From Oscillospiraceae bacterium (lineage in GTDB: Bacteria; Bacillota; Clostridia; Oscillospirales; Ruminococcaceae), in NCBI GenBank assembly GCA_018110985.1, contig JAGAWT010000006.1:1-64000 (forward strand): a stretch of DNA of 64,000 nt, written 5' to 3'. A program made the position numbers and the translations under genes. Shown piece after piece: positions 45,184-54,046 of this stretch (positions within the stretch are counted from its first letter, which is position 1; every line of letters starts with the position of its first letter). The notes beneath the pieces are model-generated. The model was given only the letters and a program-made list of their open reading frames with translations, did not search any database and was not told the origin of the DNA.

Positions 45184-46617
45184 ATGAACACTAACAGCTA
45201 TGAATCACCCTTCTGCACACGCTATGCAAGCGAGGAAATGCAGTATCTTTTTTCCGCAGACAAGAAATTCACCACATGGAGAAAGCTGTGGGTGGCTCTT
45301 GCAAGAGCGGAGATGAAGCTGGGTCTGCCCGTGACCGAGGAACAGGTAGCCGAGCTGGAGGCAAATACAGACAACATAGACTATGAGTGTGCCGCAGAGC
45401 GTGAAAAGCTGGTGCGTCACGATGTTATGGCTCATGTCTACACCTACGGAAAGGCGTGCCCCGGTGCTGCGGGCATAATCCACCTGGGTGCGACCTCATG
45501 CTATGTGGGAGACAATACCGATGTAATAATCATGAGGGATGCTCTGGAGCTTGTGAAGAAAAAGCTGGTGACGGTGATCTCACAGCTTGCTTCCTTTGCA
45601 GAGCAGTATAAGGATATGCCTGCGCTTGCCTACACCCACCTCCAGCCCGCACAGCTCACCACCGTGGGAAAGCGGGCTGCACTGTGGATAAACGAGCTGC
45701 TTATGGATCTGGACGAGCTTGAATACAGACAGTCAAGGCTGGCTCTTCTGGGCTCCAAGGGCACCACCGGCACACAGGCATCATTTATGGAGCTTTTCCA
45801 CGGCGACAGCTCCAAGGTAAAGGAGCTTGAAAGGCTCATCGCAGAGGAAATGGGCTTTGACAGGGTAGTTCCCGTTTCCGGGCAGACCTATTCCAGAAAG
45901 GCGGATTACGGCGTTGTTTCCACCCTTTCCGCCATTGCCCAGAGTGCCATGAAGTTTGCAAACGACCTGCGCATACTCCAGAACTTCAAGGAAATGGAAG
46001 AGCCCTTTGAGAAAAACCAGATAGGCTCCTCCGCCATGCCCTACAAGCGCAACCCCATGCGAAGCGAAAGGATAACCGCTCTTGCACGCTACCTGATGGT
46101 GGATACACTGAACCCTGCCTTTACCGCAGGTACCCAGTGGTTCGAGCGCACCCTTGACGACTCCGCCAACAAGCGCATCTCCGTGGCTGAGGGCTTCCTT
46201 GCCTGCGACGCCATCCTCAATATCATGATGAATGTTACATCAGGCCTTGTGGTATACCCCAAGATAATCCGCCGCAGAGTAATGGCAGAGCTGCCCTTCA
46301 TGGCTTCGGAAAACATCATGATGGACGCAGTGGAAAAGGGAGGCAACCGTCAGGAGCTCCACGAAAAGATACGCACTTATGCCATGCAGGCAGGAAAGCG
46401 TGTCAAGGAGGAGGGTCTTGACAACAACCTTACAGAGCTCATAGCTGCCGACCCTGCCTTCGGTCTCAGCCCGGAGGATATAGAAAAGACCCTTATCCCC
46501 GAAAACTACACGGGACGTGCCCCCGAGCAGGTGGAGGAGTTCCTTGAGGTCTGCGTAAGACCCGTACTTGAAAAGTACAGCGATTACACAAAGGAATCCG
46601 TAGAGATAAAGGTATAA
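45184..46617 (+). CDS. purB: Adenylosuccinate lyase
   Basis: 477 residues. It cleaves SAICAR and adenylosuccinate in purine synthesis. The superfamily signature GSSAMPYKRNP is at about 280. Active-site regions HLGATSCYVGDNTD (about 99) and TYTHLQPAQLTTVGKR are present. AGGAAAG precedes the ATG. It closes the glmU-prs-fic-pth-purB run, in line with nucleotide supply genes being grouped. Confidence 0.96.
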   Translation: MNTNSYESPFCTRYASEEMQYLFSADKKFTTWRKLWVALARAEMKLGLPVTEEQVAELEANTDNIDYECAAEREKLVRHDVMAHVYTYGKACPGAAGIIHLGATSCYVGDNTDVIIMRDALELVKKKLVTVISQLASFAEQYKDMPALAYTHLQPAQLTTVGKRAALWINELLMDLDELEYRQSRLALLGSKGTTGTQASFMELFHGDSSKVKELERLIAEEMGFDRVVPVSGQTYSRKADYGVVSTLSAIAQSAMKFANDLRILQNFKEMEEPFEKNQIGSSAMPYKRNPMRSERITALARYLMVDTLNPAFTAGTQWFERTLDDSANKRISVAEGFLACDAILNIMMNVTSGLVVYPKIIRRRVMAELPFMASENIMMDAVEKGGNRQELHEKIRTYAMQAGKRVKEEGLDNNLTELIAADPAFGLSPEDIEKTLIPENYTGRAPEQVEEFLEVCVRPVLEKYSDYTKESVEIKV

Positions 46618-46629
46618 CAGCGATATATA

Positions 46630-46734
46630 ATACTAATTCTTCCTCGATGTATAGACGATCTCCAAGCCTCAAATCCCTTATATTCAAGCATTTGCGGCTT
46701 GTTTCTTGTCTATACATCGGTCAGAAATCAGTAT
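46630..46734 (-). repeat. 105-bp interspersed element with inverted ends, copy 6
   Basis: Reverse orientation, from ATACTAAT (46630) to ATCAGTAT (46734). It lies 12 bases after purB, between convergent genes and six bases before a terminator hairpin. Confidence 0.9.
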
Positions 46735-46740
46735 AAACAC

Positions 46741-46779
46741 ATCCCCTTTCCGGCAGCCGTCGGAAAGGGGATCCTTTTA
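46741..46779. terminator. Intrinsic terminator after purB, likely bidirectional
   Basis: A perfect 12-bp stem (ATCCCCTTTCCG and its complement) and an eight-base loop, then CCTTTTATC on the plus side. It also abuts the stop of the minus-strand membrane protein gene. Confidence 0.8.
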
Positions 46780-47397
46780 TCATTGTTTTACTCTTTCAAG
46801 CCTTTTGTCGGCGATGTAGTACCGCCATGTCACATTCAGGCTGCGGCTCCTGTACATCTTCCCGAAAGAATTCAATGTGTCGATGAAAATGAAAAGGGAT
46901 ACCACAAGGGTGTTGTTCCTCAGCGTTACGGGGTCGATGAGCATTATCCTGTCCATCAGAGGTGTGAAAACATTGTCCATGAAAAGAGTTATGACAAGTG
47001 CAAAGCCCATGCTTGTGAATACTGAGGTATAACGGGTAAAGTGCAGCGGCAGCCTTGTGTAGTCCCACCATATTACCCCTGTTGCCTTTTCAAAAACAGT
47101 TCCCAGTATCACTTCCGCTATGCTTACGGTAAGAAAGGCATCCGCAAAGTAAAGGATGACCCGTGCGGTGTGGTCTGTTTTAAGATCGAAGAAGGCAAAG
47201 GCACGCATTTCCTCGGGGGTGCCTATAATAAAATATATCCCCAGCACCAGTATCCCGTAGCCTGCCAGAAAGGGCAGAGAGAAATTCCTGTTGTCCACAA
47301 AGCCCTTTGTGTATGCAAGCCACGCATTTTCAAGACAGAAGCCCAGAAAAGATATCACTATTGCCATGGCTAAAAGGGCAAATACTCCGTATTTCAT
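46780..47397 (-). CDS. CmpB-like putative ABC transporter permease family membrane protein
   Basis: 205 residues with about six hydrophobic helices. The sequence WWDYTRLPLHFTRYTS near residue 108 resembles the WDYSxxPxN block of the PF06541 (ABC_trans_CmpB/DUF1113) family. The C-terminus is basic. Its transport role is unproven for the family. It appears monocistronic, ended by hairpins on both sides. Confidence 0.7.
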   Translation of the reverse strand: MKYGVFALLAMAIVISFLGFCLENAWLAYTKGFVDNRNFSLPFLAGYGILVLGIYFIIGTPEEMRAFAFFDLKTDHTARVILYFADAFLTVSIAEVILGTVFEKATGVIWWDYTRLPLHFTRYTSVFTSMGFALVITLFMDNVFTPLMDRIMLIDPVTLRNNTLVVSLFIFIDTLNSFGKMYRSRSLNVTWRYYIADKRLERVKQ

Positions 47398-47417
47398 GAT
47401 ACGACCTTTCTATCAAC

Positions 47418-47455
47418 AAAAAAGTGCGATGAGATCTCACCGCACTTTTTATTAT
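47418..47455. terminator. Intrinsic terminator after the HEPN gene
   Basis: AAAAAGTGCG (47419-47428) pairs with CGCACTTTTT (47441-47450), and the inner GAG/CTC extends the stem. T-rich DNA follows on both strands. It lies downstream of the HEPN gene (minus). Confidence 0.75.
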
Positions 47456-47518
47456 ACCATGACCCGTGAAAAATGTACATTAAAAACAGATTAAAAATGC
47501 TTTATTGCATTAAAACGG

Positions 47519-47959
47519 TCAAGGTTTCTTCCTTTTGTGGTAGCTCTTGAAGTCAAAGCCCGTCACATCGCAGATATAATCCATTATCACACTGCTCATC
47601 TCCACAAGGCTGTCCAGATCTGCTTCACCTATCTCCAGCGGGATGTCGGCAGGGTAGCGGGTCTCAATGTAGTAACGGTTGAGAGTCGCACTTTCGTCTA
47701 TCCAGTCGATAAAGTGTTCGTCCAGCAGGGCACACTGCTTACAAAGCCATGTCAGGTTGTGTCCGTCCGGAAGATGGTGTGATTTGAACAGCAGAAAGCC
47801 TTTCAGAGCCTTTTCTATACACTGCTGACAATGGAAAGCCGACACAAGGTACAGCTTGGGATATGCCGAAAGCTCCCTTGCGGCCAGTCTGTCCAGCCAT
47901 GCGTGATAGATCCAGTCATAGAAGCGCTTGCTGTCCCCTTTTCTACTTACCCTTGACAT
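47519..47959 (-). CDS. HEPN-domain protein (possible MNT/HEPN toxin partner)
   Basis: 146 residues from the ATG at 47959. The helical HEPN fold shows FHCQQCIEKALKGFLLFK (about 47) and the motif LNRYYIETRYP (about 96), where R and the following polar residues form the usual HEPN nucleotide/RNA-binding end. The canonical Rx4-6H RNase pair is not clear, since no His follows. It overlaps the upstream MNT-like gene by 17 bases, the standard arrangement of HEPN/MNT pairs. Confidence 0.8.
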   Translation of the reverse strand: MSRVSRKGDSKRFYDWIYHAWLDRLAARELSAYPKLYLVSAFHCQQCIEKALKGFLLFKSHHLPDGHNLTWLCKQCALLDEHFIDWIDESATLNRYYIETRYPADIPLEIGEADLDSLVEMSSVIMDYICDVTGFDFKSYHKRKKP

Positions 47960-48257
47960 AAAGCAGCTCACCGCCGTTCTCTATTCTGTAGGCAAAGGTG
48001 TTATCCTCCGGGGCGTAATCGTTCCAGTCGGATATATTGTACACGATGAAATCCACGGGAATGGGGGTATCCGTCTTTATGAGAAGGCGTTTTTCCTCCC
48101 CTGAGGGGTCTATGCCGTCATCCACCACCACACAAAGCTTCATGGTGGTAAGCTCCCCCCTGACATTGTTTTTCTTTGAAACAAGGTATACATAGGAGGG
48201 GTCGCATATCTCTGCCACTTCCGCCGTTATGCTCTCTATAAGCTCCTTTTCGGACAT
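47943..48257 (-). CDS. MNT-like nucleotidyltransferase-fold protein with degenerate active site
   Basis: 104 residues from the ATG at 48257; a GTG at 48266 is in frame. The layout matches minimal nucleotidyltransferases, including the C-terminal IENGGELLYV. The catalytic GSxARGxxxxxSDxD is degraded to VSKKNNVRGELTTMKLCVVV: the Gly-Ser and first Asp are missing. Activity is therefore unlikely. It may act only as a protein antitoxin for the overlapping HEPN gene. It lies 47 bases downstream of mnmE. Confidence 0.65.
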   Translation of the reverse strand: MSEKELIESITAEVAEICDPSYVYLVSKKNNVRGELTTMKLCVVVDDGIDPSGEEKRLLIKTDTPIPVDFIVYNISDWNDYAPEDNTFAYRIENGGELLYVKGK

Positions 48258-48304
48258 TGTATACACCGCCTTTCAAAACATGGGACCTGCCTGCACGGCA
48301 CCGG

Positions 48305-49675
48305 TCATTTTCCTACACAGAATTTTGAGAAAATAGCCTTCACCACTTCCTCGGTGACCCTTTCACCCGTCAGCTCCAGAAGGAAGAAAAGCGCCTCATC
48401 AAGGATGATGTTCACTGCGTCAAGGGTGGTGTTGTCTATTGCGGCAACGGCTTCATCGAGCCTTTTTGCACATTCTTCAAGGCACTGTCTCTGCCTTTCG
48501 TTTATCATGAGCTCATCGGAGGGTGCGATCTCAGGGAATGCCTTTTCTATTGCCGTGATAAGCTCGTCACATTCTCCCTTTGCTGCACTTATGTACACAG
48601 GAGTGCCGAAAATGCTCTCTATCAGCCCTGTATCTGTTTTCACGGGCTTATCCGTCTTGTTTATGACGGCTATCTTCACAGCGGAGCTTTTCCCGCAAAG
48701 GCTTATGACCTCTCTGTCGCTCTCATCCAGCTCCTCCGCCCCGTCAAAGACAGCAAGGCAGAGATCGGCGGTATCCAGCCGCTTTTTCGCCATATCTATG
48801 CCTATCTGCTCTATCTCTCCGGCAGTGTCCCTGATGCCTGCTGTATCGGATATGTTCAGGATCAAGTCCCCTATGCGGATGCTCTCCTCCACCACATCCC
48901 TTGTGGTGCCTGCCACATCCGTGACTATGCTGCGCTCGTAGCCTGCGAGACGGTTCATAAGAGTGCTTTTTCCCGCATTGGGTCTACCTGCGATGACGGT
49001 CCTTATGCCCTCCTTCACAAGCACGCTCCGCCTGTGACCCGACATCAGCTTTTTGAGTTCACGGGATATGTCTTCAAGCTCCGCCTTCATATTTCCCGTA
49101 TCGGTCTCCGGCAGATCCTCGTCAGGGTAGTCTATCCAAGCCCCCAGTGACGACAGAAGTGAGGTCAGCCTTTCACGCTGTGCGGCGGCCTTTCTGTAAA
49201 GCTCTCCTTCCATCAGCGCCCTTGCACCCCTGAGAGATGCTTCGTTCCTGGAGGTGATAACATCCATTACCGCCTCTGCCTGAGTGAGGCTCATTTTGCC
49301 GTTCTCAAAGGCACGGCGGGTGAATTCTCCCCCGTCCGCAGGCTTTGCTCCCGTACCGAACACCGCACGGAGTATCTCGTCCGCCACGAACATACCGCCG
49401 TGACAGGATATCTCCACAGTGTCCTCCCCAGTATAGGAATGAGGTGCCCTGAAAACAGTCAGCACCACATCATCTATGACCCTGCCGCCCTCGCACAGCT
49501 TTCCGAGGGCGCAGGTGTAGCCCTCCATGCGGGAGGGGAGCTTATCCGCCGAAAGAGGGACAAACAGCTTGTCGGCGATCTTCAGTGCATCACTTCCGCT
49601 TATCCTTATGACCGAAATGCCGCCGCTGCCCCTTGGGGTAGAAAGGGCTGCAACAGTCTCCCTGTTTTCTGTCAT
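48305..49675 (-). CDS. mnmE: tRNA uridine-5-carboxymethylaminomethyl modification GTPase MnmE
   Basis: 456 residues. With MnmG it modifies wobble uridine 34. The N-terminal folate-binding domain starts ETVAALSTPRGSGGISVIRI. The GTPase domain has G1 GRPNAGKSTLMN (about 230), G3 DTAGIRDTAG and G4 NKTD. The protein ends in the canonical FSKFCVGK, with the Cys needed for the reaction. It is not next to mnmG, rnpA or yidC, its usual neighbours. Its start overlaps the small lipoprotein's stop by four bases. Confidence 0.96.
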   Translation of the reverse strand: MTENRETVAALSTPRGSGGISVIRISGSDALKIADKLFVPLSADKLPSRMEGYTCALGKLCEGGRVIDDVVLTVFRAPHSYTGEDTVEISCHGGMFVADEILRAVFGTGAKPADGGEFTRRAFENGKMSLTQAEAVMDVITSRNEASLRGARALMEGELYRKAAAQRERLTSLLSSLGAWIDYPDEDLPETDTGNMKAELEDISRELKKLMSGHRRSVLVKEGIRTVIAGRPNAGKSTLMNRLAGYERSIVTDVAGTTRDVVEESIRIGDLILNISDTAGIRDTAGEIEQIGIDMAKKRLDTADLCLAVFDGAEELDESDREVISLCGKSSAVKIAVINKTDKPVKTDTGLIESIFGTPVYISAAKGECDELITAIEKAFPEIAPSDELMINERQRQCLEECAKRLDEAVAAIDNTTLDAVNIILDEALFFLLELTGERVTEEVVKAIFSKFCVGK

Positions 49676-49824
49676 ACGTCCTCCGTCACGGTGTCCTGCT
49701 CACCGTCCATGGCTATTTCCGTCCCCTGTTCGGTCATGGTGGCTGTTTCGTGGGTCTGTACCCCCGAGCCCCTGCCGCAGGCGGCAAGGAGGAGCATCAG
49801 CAGTAAGGGTGCGAGCTTTTTCAT
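49672..49824 (-). CDS. Small lipoprotein (50 residues)
   Basis: From the ATG at 49824: MKKLAPLLLMLLLAACGRG gives a lipoprotein signal with the lipobox LAAC (Cys 17). About 33 residues remain after processing, rich in Thr, Glu and Asp. It overlaps asnB upstream and mnmE downstream by four bases each (ATGA), so it is translated as part of this operon. The tight coupling argues for a real gene. Function is unknown. Confidence 0.7.
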   Translation of the reverse strand: MKKLAPLLLMLLLAACGRGSGVQTHETATMTEQGTEIAMDGEQDTVTEDV

Positions 49825-51668
49825 TTTACAAACTCCGAATTCTCTCCGAAATAAACGTCGTACCAGGTAAGAAAAATAAACAACGTCCATATCCTGCGGC
49901 TGTTGTCGTATTCACCGCTGCGGTGATCGTCAAGCAGCTTTACGAGCCTCTCCGTATCAAAAAAGCTCTTTGCCGTATCGGATGTGAAGGCATCCTTTAC
50001 TATACCGTAATACTTGTCTTCCTTGAGCCATACTCTTATGGGAACGGGGAAGCCCAGCTTCTTCTTGTTGGCGGTCTTTTCGGGAGCCGCAGCAAGAGCC
50101 GCCTTTCTCATGGCGAGCTTGGTGTTTTCCCTGCTGACCCTGCATGAGGTGGGGATGTTCTCCGCCAGCTCCATTATCTTCCTGTCGAGGAACGGCACAC
50201 GCAGCTCCAGCGAATTTGCCATGGACATCTTGTCCGCCTTCAGCAGTATGTCTCCCGCCATCCACATATGAAGGTCAAGGTACTGCATCCTCGTTATCTC
50301 GTCCTTGTTCTTCACCTTTGCGTAGAAGGGGGCTGTAATGGCGGAGGGATCGGGAGCATCCGTCTTTATGCGAAGGAGCGCCTTTCTCTCTTCGGGGGTG
50401 AATATATAGGCATTCCCTATAAACCTTTCTTCAAGGGTCTGACCGTTTCTTATAAGGAAATTCACGCCTCTCTTGTGGGGCAGCTTTCCCGCAGCCTTTC
50501 CGATGGCACGCCTGAGCCCCATGGGAAGCGCCTTGTAGCCCTTGGAGCCCAGAGGCTCCTTATATACATTGTAACCGCCGAAGATCTCGTCCGCACCCTC
50601 TCCGGAAAGGACTACCTTGACATACTCCGATGCTTTTTTGCAGACGAAGTAAAGGGCTATGCAGGAGGGATCCGCAAGGGGTTCATCCATATGGTACTGT
50701 ATCCTTCTGATATTGTCCCAGTATTCCTCAGGGGTTATTACCTTGGAGATGTTCTCCTTTCCGATATAGCCGGAGAACTCCTTTGCCCAGCCTATCTCGT
50801 TGTAGCGTTCATCTTCGCCGAAGCCTACGGTGAAGGTCTTGTCCACGTTGGCAACGGATGCCACATAGCTGGAATCCACGCCGGAGGAAAGGAAGGAGCC
50901 TACCTCCACATCAGCTATCTTATGAGCCTCAACGGAGTTTTTGAAGGTCTCGGAGATCTTTTCCGCCCAGTTGTCTATGTTCTCATCGTCGGAAGCGTGG
51001 AAATCCACATCCCAGTAGCGCTTTATGCTCATCCTGGTGCCGTCGAACCTGAAAAAGTGAGCCGGAGGCAGCTTGTAGACATTTTTGAAGAAGGTCTCGT
51101 TGGTGGGAGAGTACTGGAAGGTGAGGTAGTTTTCAAGAGCTGTGGTGTTGAGCTCCTTTACAAAATCCGGGTGGGCAAGGAAGGATTTTATCTCCGAGCC
51201 GAACATGAGCTGACTGCCGAATTTTGCGTAGTAGAAGGGCTTTATGCCGAAATAGTCCCTTGCTCCGAAAAGCTCCTTTTTCTTTGTGTCCCAGATGATA
51301 AAGGCAAACATACCCCTCAGCTTTGAGGGCAGCTCCTCGCCGTACTCCTCAAAGCCGTGGACAAGCACCTCGGAATCAGTGTTCGTCCTGAATGTGTGCC
51401 CCTTGGAGATAAGCTCCTCCCTTATCTCACGGTAATTGTATATCTCACCGTTGAACATGAGCACAAGAGACTTATCCTCGTTGAAAATAGGCTGATCGCC
51501 GCTTTCCGTAATGTCTATTATGGAAAGCCTGCGAAAGCCCATGGCAATATCCTTGTCTATATATCTGCCGCTGGAGTCGGGACCCCTGTGGACTATCCTG
51601 TCCATCATGCTGCCGAGTATCTCATCGGCATTGTCCTTCACCTTTGTAAAACCGGTAAATCCGCACAT
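49821..51668 (-). CDS. asnB: Asparagine synthase (glutamine-hydrolysing)
   Basis: 615 residues from the ATG at 51668 (GGAGGAG before it), so the catalytic Cys 2 (MCGFTGF) becomes the N-terminus. The glutaminase domain has RGPDSSG and NGEIYNY. The synthetase domain has the ATP-binding SSGVDSSYVA (about 252) and SGEGADEIFGGYN (about 345). It makes Asn from Asp, Gln and ATP. The open frame extends to 51734, but only this start gives the processed Cys. Confidence 0.95.
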   Translation of the reverse strand: MCGFTGFTKVKDNADEILGSMMDRIVHRGPDSSGRYIDKDIAMGFRRLSIIDITESGDQPIFNEDKSLVLMFNGEIYNYREIREELISKGHTFRTNTDSEVLVHGFEEYGEELPSKLRGMFAFIIWDTKKKELFGARDYFGIKPFYYAKFGSQLMFGSEIKSFLAHPDFVKELNTTALENYLTFQYSPTNETFFKNVYKLPPAHFFRFDGTRMSIKRYWDVDFHASDDENIDNWAEKISETFKNSVEAHKIADVEVGSFLSSGVDSSYVASVANVDKTFTVGFGEDERYNEIGWAKEFSGYIGKENISKVITPEEYWDNIRRIQYHMDEPLADPSCIALYFVCKKASEYVKVVLSGEGADEIFGGYNVYKEPLGSKGYKALPMGLRRAIGKAAGKLPHKRGVNFLIRNGQTLEERFIGNAYIFTPEERKALLRIKTDAPDPSAITAPFYAKVKNKDEITRMQYLDLHMWMAGDILLKADKMSMANSLELRVPFLDRKIMELAENIPTSCRVSRENTKLAMRKAALAAAPEKTANKKKLGFPVPIRVWLKEDKYYGIVKDAFTSDTAKSFFDTERLVKLLDDHRSGEYDNSRRIWTLFIFLTWYDVYFGENSEFVK

Positions 51669-51693
51669 ATTGCTCCTCCGGATCAAAAATTTA

Positions 51694-52854
51694 TTATCTG
51701 AAATAGGCTGACAGCCTTTCAAGGCCGTCATCAAGCAGCTTTCTCGGACAGGCTATGTTCATCCTCACAAAGCTCTCTCCTCCGCTGCCGTAAATATCTC
51801 CCGACGAGAGCCTGAGCCCTGTTTTTTCTTCAAGGGAGGCTGCAAAGCGTTTTCCGTCCATGCCCGTCCCCTTGCAGTCAATCCACAGCAGGTAGGTAGA
51901 CAGGGAGGGCATCACACGCAGGCGGGGGAGCTGCTCCTCTATGAAGCTCACGCTCAGCCGGCGGTTATCCGAAACATAAGTCCTCATGGCATCCAGCCAC
52001 TCCAGCCCCTCCGGGGAGAAGGCTCTTTCGGTGACACCGCAGGCAAAGGAGCCGGGCTCTCCGCACTCGGAGGTATTGAGCTCACGCCACACCCTGTGCC
52101 TCAGGACAGGATCTCTCACCACTGCCGCAGAGGTGTTTATACCCGCTATGTTGAATGCCTTTGTGGGAGATATGCAGGTAACGCAGATACCACTGTTGGT
52201 CTCGTTTACGGATGCAAAAGGGACATAGCTTTCTCCGGGCTCGGTGATGTCACAGTGTATCTCATCGGAAATGACTATTACACCGTTCCTTTTGCATATA
52301 CCGCCTATCCTTTCCAGTTCTTCGGCTGTGTACAGCTTTCCGCCCGGATTGTGGGGGTTGCATAAAAGAAGGAGCGAGACCTGGGGATCCGACAATGTCT
52401 TTTCCAGAAGCTCAAGATCAACGGCATATGCCCCATCCTCACAGATAAGCGGCACCTCTGCGGGGAAACGGCCGTTGTTCCTTATGCAGTTGAAGAAAAT
52501 GTTGTAGACAGGCGTCAGCAGTGCCACCTTTTCACCGGGGGTGGACAGCTTCCTCACCGCCGCCGATATAGTGGGTATGACCCCTGTGGAATAGATCATT
52601 TCCTCCCGTGAAAACTCATAGCCGTGGCGGACCTTCCAGTGTTCGGTATAGGCTCTGTACCACCCGTCGGTCACATCGTCATAGCCGAATATTCCCTGTT
52701 CTGCCCTTTGCTTCATGTATTCTATGATACAGGGGGCAGTGCGGAAGTCCATGTCCGCTATCCACATGGGGAGAATATTCTCCTTTTCCCACTTTATGGA
52801 GGAGGTGACCCTCCTGTCCGTTATACTGTCAAAATATCCCTTTGGAAGGCTCAC
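51694..52854 (-). CDS. PatB/MalY-type PLP aminotransferase (probable C-S lyase)
   Basis: 386 residues, PLP fold type I. It has the family start SSIKWEKENILPMWIADMDF. The PLP-pocket segments are YSTGVIPTISAAV (about 95), LLCNPHNPGG (about 165), VISDEIHCD (about 200) and SPTKAFNIAG with the Schiff-base Lys (about 233). PatB-like enzymes cleave cystathionine or cysteine conjugates. Its start overlaps the DUF3737 gene by four bases, and asnB starts 25 bases after it. Confidence 0.87.
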   Translation of the reverse strand: MSLPKGYFDSITDRRVTSSIKWEKENILPMWIADMDFRTAPCIIEYMKQRAEQGIFGYDDVTDGWYRAYTEHWKVRHGYEFSREEMIYSTGVIPTISAAVRKLSTPGEKVALLTPVYNIFFNCIRNNGRFPAEVPLICEDGAYAVDLELLEKTLSDPQVSLLLLCNPHNPGGKLYTAEELERIGGICKRNGVIVISDEIHCDITEPGESYVPFASVNETNSGICVTCISPTKAFNIAGINTSAAVVRDPVLRHRVWRELNTSECGEPGSFACGVTERAFSPEGLEWLDAMRTYVSDNRRLSVSFIEEQLPRLRVMPSLSTYLLWIDCKGTGMDGKRFAASLEEKTGLRLSSGDIYGSGGESFVRMNIACPRKLLDDGLERLSAYFR

Positions 52855-53693
52855 TTCTGCTCTCCTTGGATTACTGCGGTGGCTGATGGGTCTATCCTTG
52901 CGGGGTCCATTATGACCTCACCTATGCTCTCAGCCCTTATCACACCGCCCGAGGGGTTTTTAACACTGATGATATCCGACCTTATATCCGCATCCACCGT
53001 GGAATACTCAAAGGCAAGATCGGTGTTCACAAGCCTGCATCCTTTCATTTTCAGACCTTCTATGTAGCAAAGTCCCTGAAGGCTCTCTATGATGCAGTTC
53101 TCAAAAGTTATATCCTTCGAGTTCCAGCCTATGTATTCCCCGCTGATAAAGGAATTTCTCACGATGATGTGCTCACAGTTCCAGAAGGCGTCCTTTGTGA
53201 TAAGGCGGCAGTTCTCAAACACACAGTCCGAAGCGCCGTCAAAGGCGTAATTCCCGTCAAGGGAGAAGTTTTCAGCCCTTATCCCCTTTGAATTCATGCC
53301 GAAGTAATCGCCGTTGGAGCTTACATTCACAAGGCTCACACCCTCACAGCTCCACAGGGTCTCCTTCGCATCCGTAAAGGAGGAGTTTTCTATATGTATG
53401 CCCTTAGAGCGCCTGAATTCCTTGGGCGCACCTATGGAGCAGTTTCTGAGGCTTATGTTTTCTGTATACCATATGCCGGCTCTGGCACCTGTGTGAAAAG
53501 TACAGTTTTCAAGAGAGATATCCCTGCTGTACCACAGGGGATATTTCCACTCAAAGGCTGTCAGGATGCACTTTATATCCTGTGAATGCTTCAAAGGTGA
53601 CTCGCCGTCGTCGAATATACATCCGTCAAAGCAGGAGCCTTTTTCTCCGAAAAGGGCTCTCTCCCCGGTAAATCTTTTGTTTTTGTATTCCAT
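52851..53693 (-). CDS. DUF3737 right-handed beta-helix protein
   Basis: 280 residues made of short strand repeats ending in asparagine or cysteine (DISLENCTFHTG, NISLRNCSIGAP, GIHIENSSFTDA, DITFENCIIES). This is typical of a parallel beta-helix and matches DUF3737. No signal peptide is present, so it is cytoplasmic. Relatives are annotated as putative hydrolases, but no catalytic residues can be identified here. Confidence 0.8.
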   Translation of the reverse strand: MEYKNKRFTGERALFGEKGSCFDGCIFDDGESPLKHSQDIKCILTAFEWKYPLWYSRDISLENCTFHTGARAGIWYTENISLRNCSIGAPKEFRRSKGIHIENSSFTDAKETLWSCEGVSLVNVSSNGDYFGMNSKGIRAENFSLDGNYAFDGASDCVFENCRLITKDAFWNCEHIIVRNSFISGEYIGWNSKDITFENCIIESLQGLCYIEGLKMKGCRLVNTDLAFEYSTVDADIRSDIISVKNPSGGVIRAESIGEVIMDPARIDPSATAVIQGEQK

Positions 53694-53712
53694 AGCCTTC
53701 CTTTTCTGTTAT

Positions 53713-53733
53713 GGGGCAGGAAATACCTGCCCC
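53713..53733. terminator. Short GC-rich hairpin between two minus-strand genes
   Basis: GGGGCAGG pairs with CCTGCCCC around a five-base loop, nine bases after the stop of the small gene at 53743 and 20 bases before the DUF3737 start. No T-run is present, so it may be a weak terminator or an mRNA-stability hairpin. Confidence 0.4.
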
Positions 53734-53742
53734 GTGCTTAGA

Positions 53743-54018
53743 TCATGACTGCTTTCCGAGCCATATATAGGCTATGTCCAGTGCGGAAAAGAGTGAGTCC
53801 TTCTCGCTCTGCTTTACCACAGCCTCCATGGGAGAAAGCTTTTCGTCAGTTGCCATTTTGTACAGCTTCACCTTGGAGGCTGTCTCCACGCCCTTGACCT
53901 TGGTCTTGTCAAGGACCTGCATCATAACAACATATTTATCATACATATTGCCGTAATAGATCTGGTCGCCCTGTCTTACAAGGGGATAGCCCTTATATGT
54001 AAAGAATTTTTCTGCCAT
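53743..54018 (-). CDS. Small conserved-looking protein of unknown function
   Basis: 91 residues from the ATG at 54018 (GGGAG eight bases before). Compact and soluble: FTYKGYPLVRQGDQIYYGNM at the start is beta-rich, then an amphipathic C-terminal helix (SEKDSLFSALDIAYIWLGKQ). No family was recognised. It lies 28 bases after the DUF4340 gene and is probably the last gene of the ABC transporter operon. Confidence 0.7.
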   Translation of the reverse strand: MAEKFFTYKGYPLVRQGDQIYYGNMYDKYVVMMQVLDKTKVKGVETASKVKLYKMATDEKLSPMEAVVKQSEKDSLFSALDIAYIWLGKQS

Positions 54019-54046
54019 TTTCTTTCTCCCTTCTGCTGCTGGTGTA

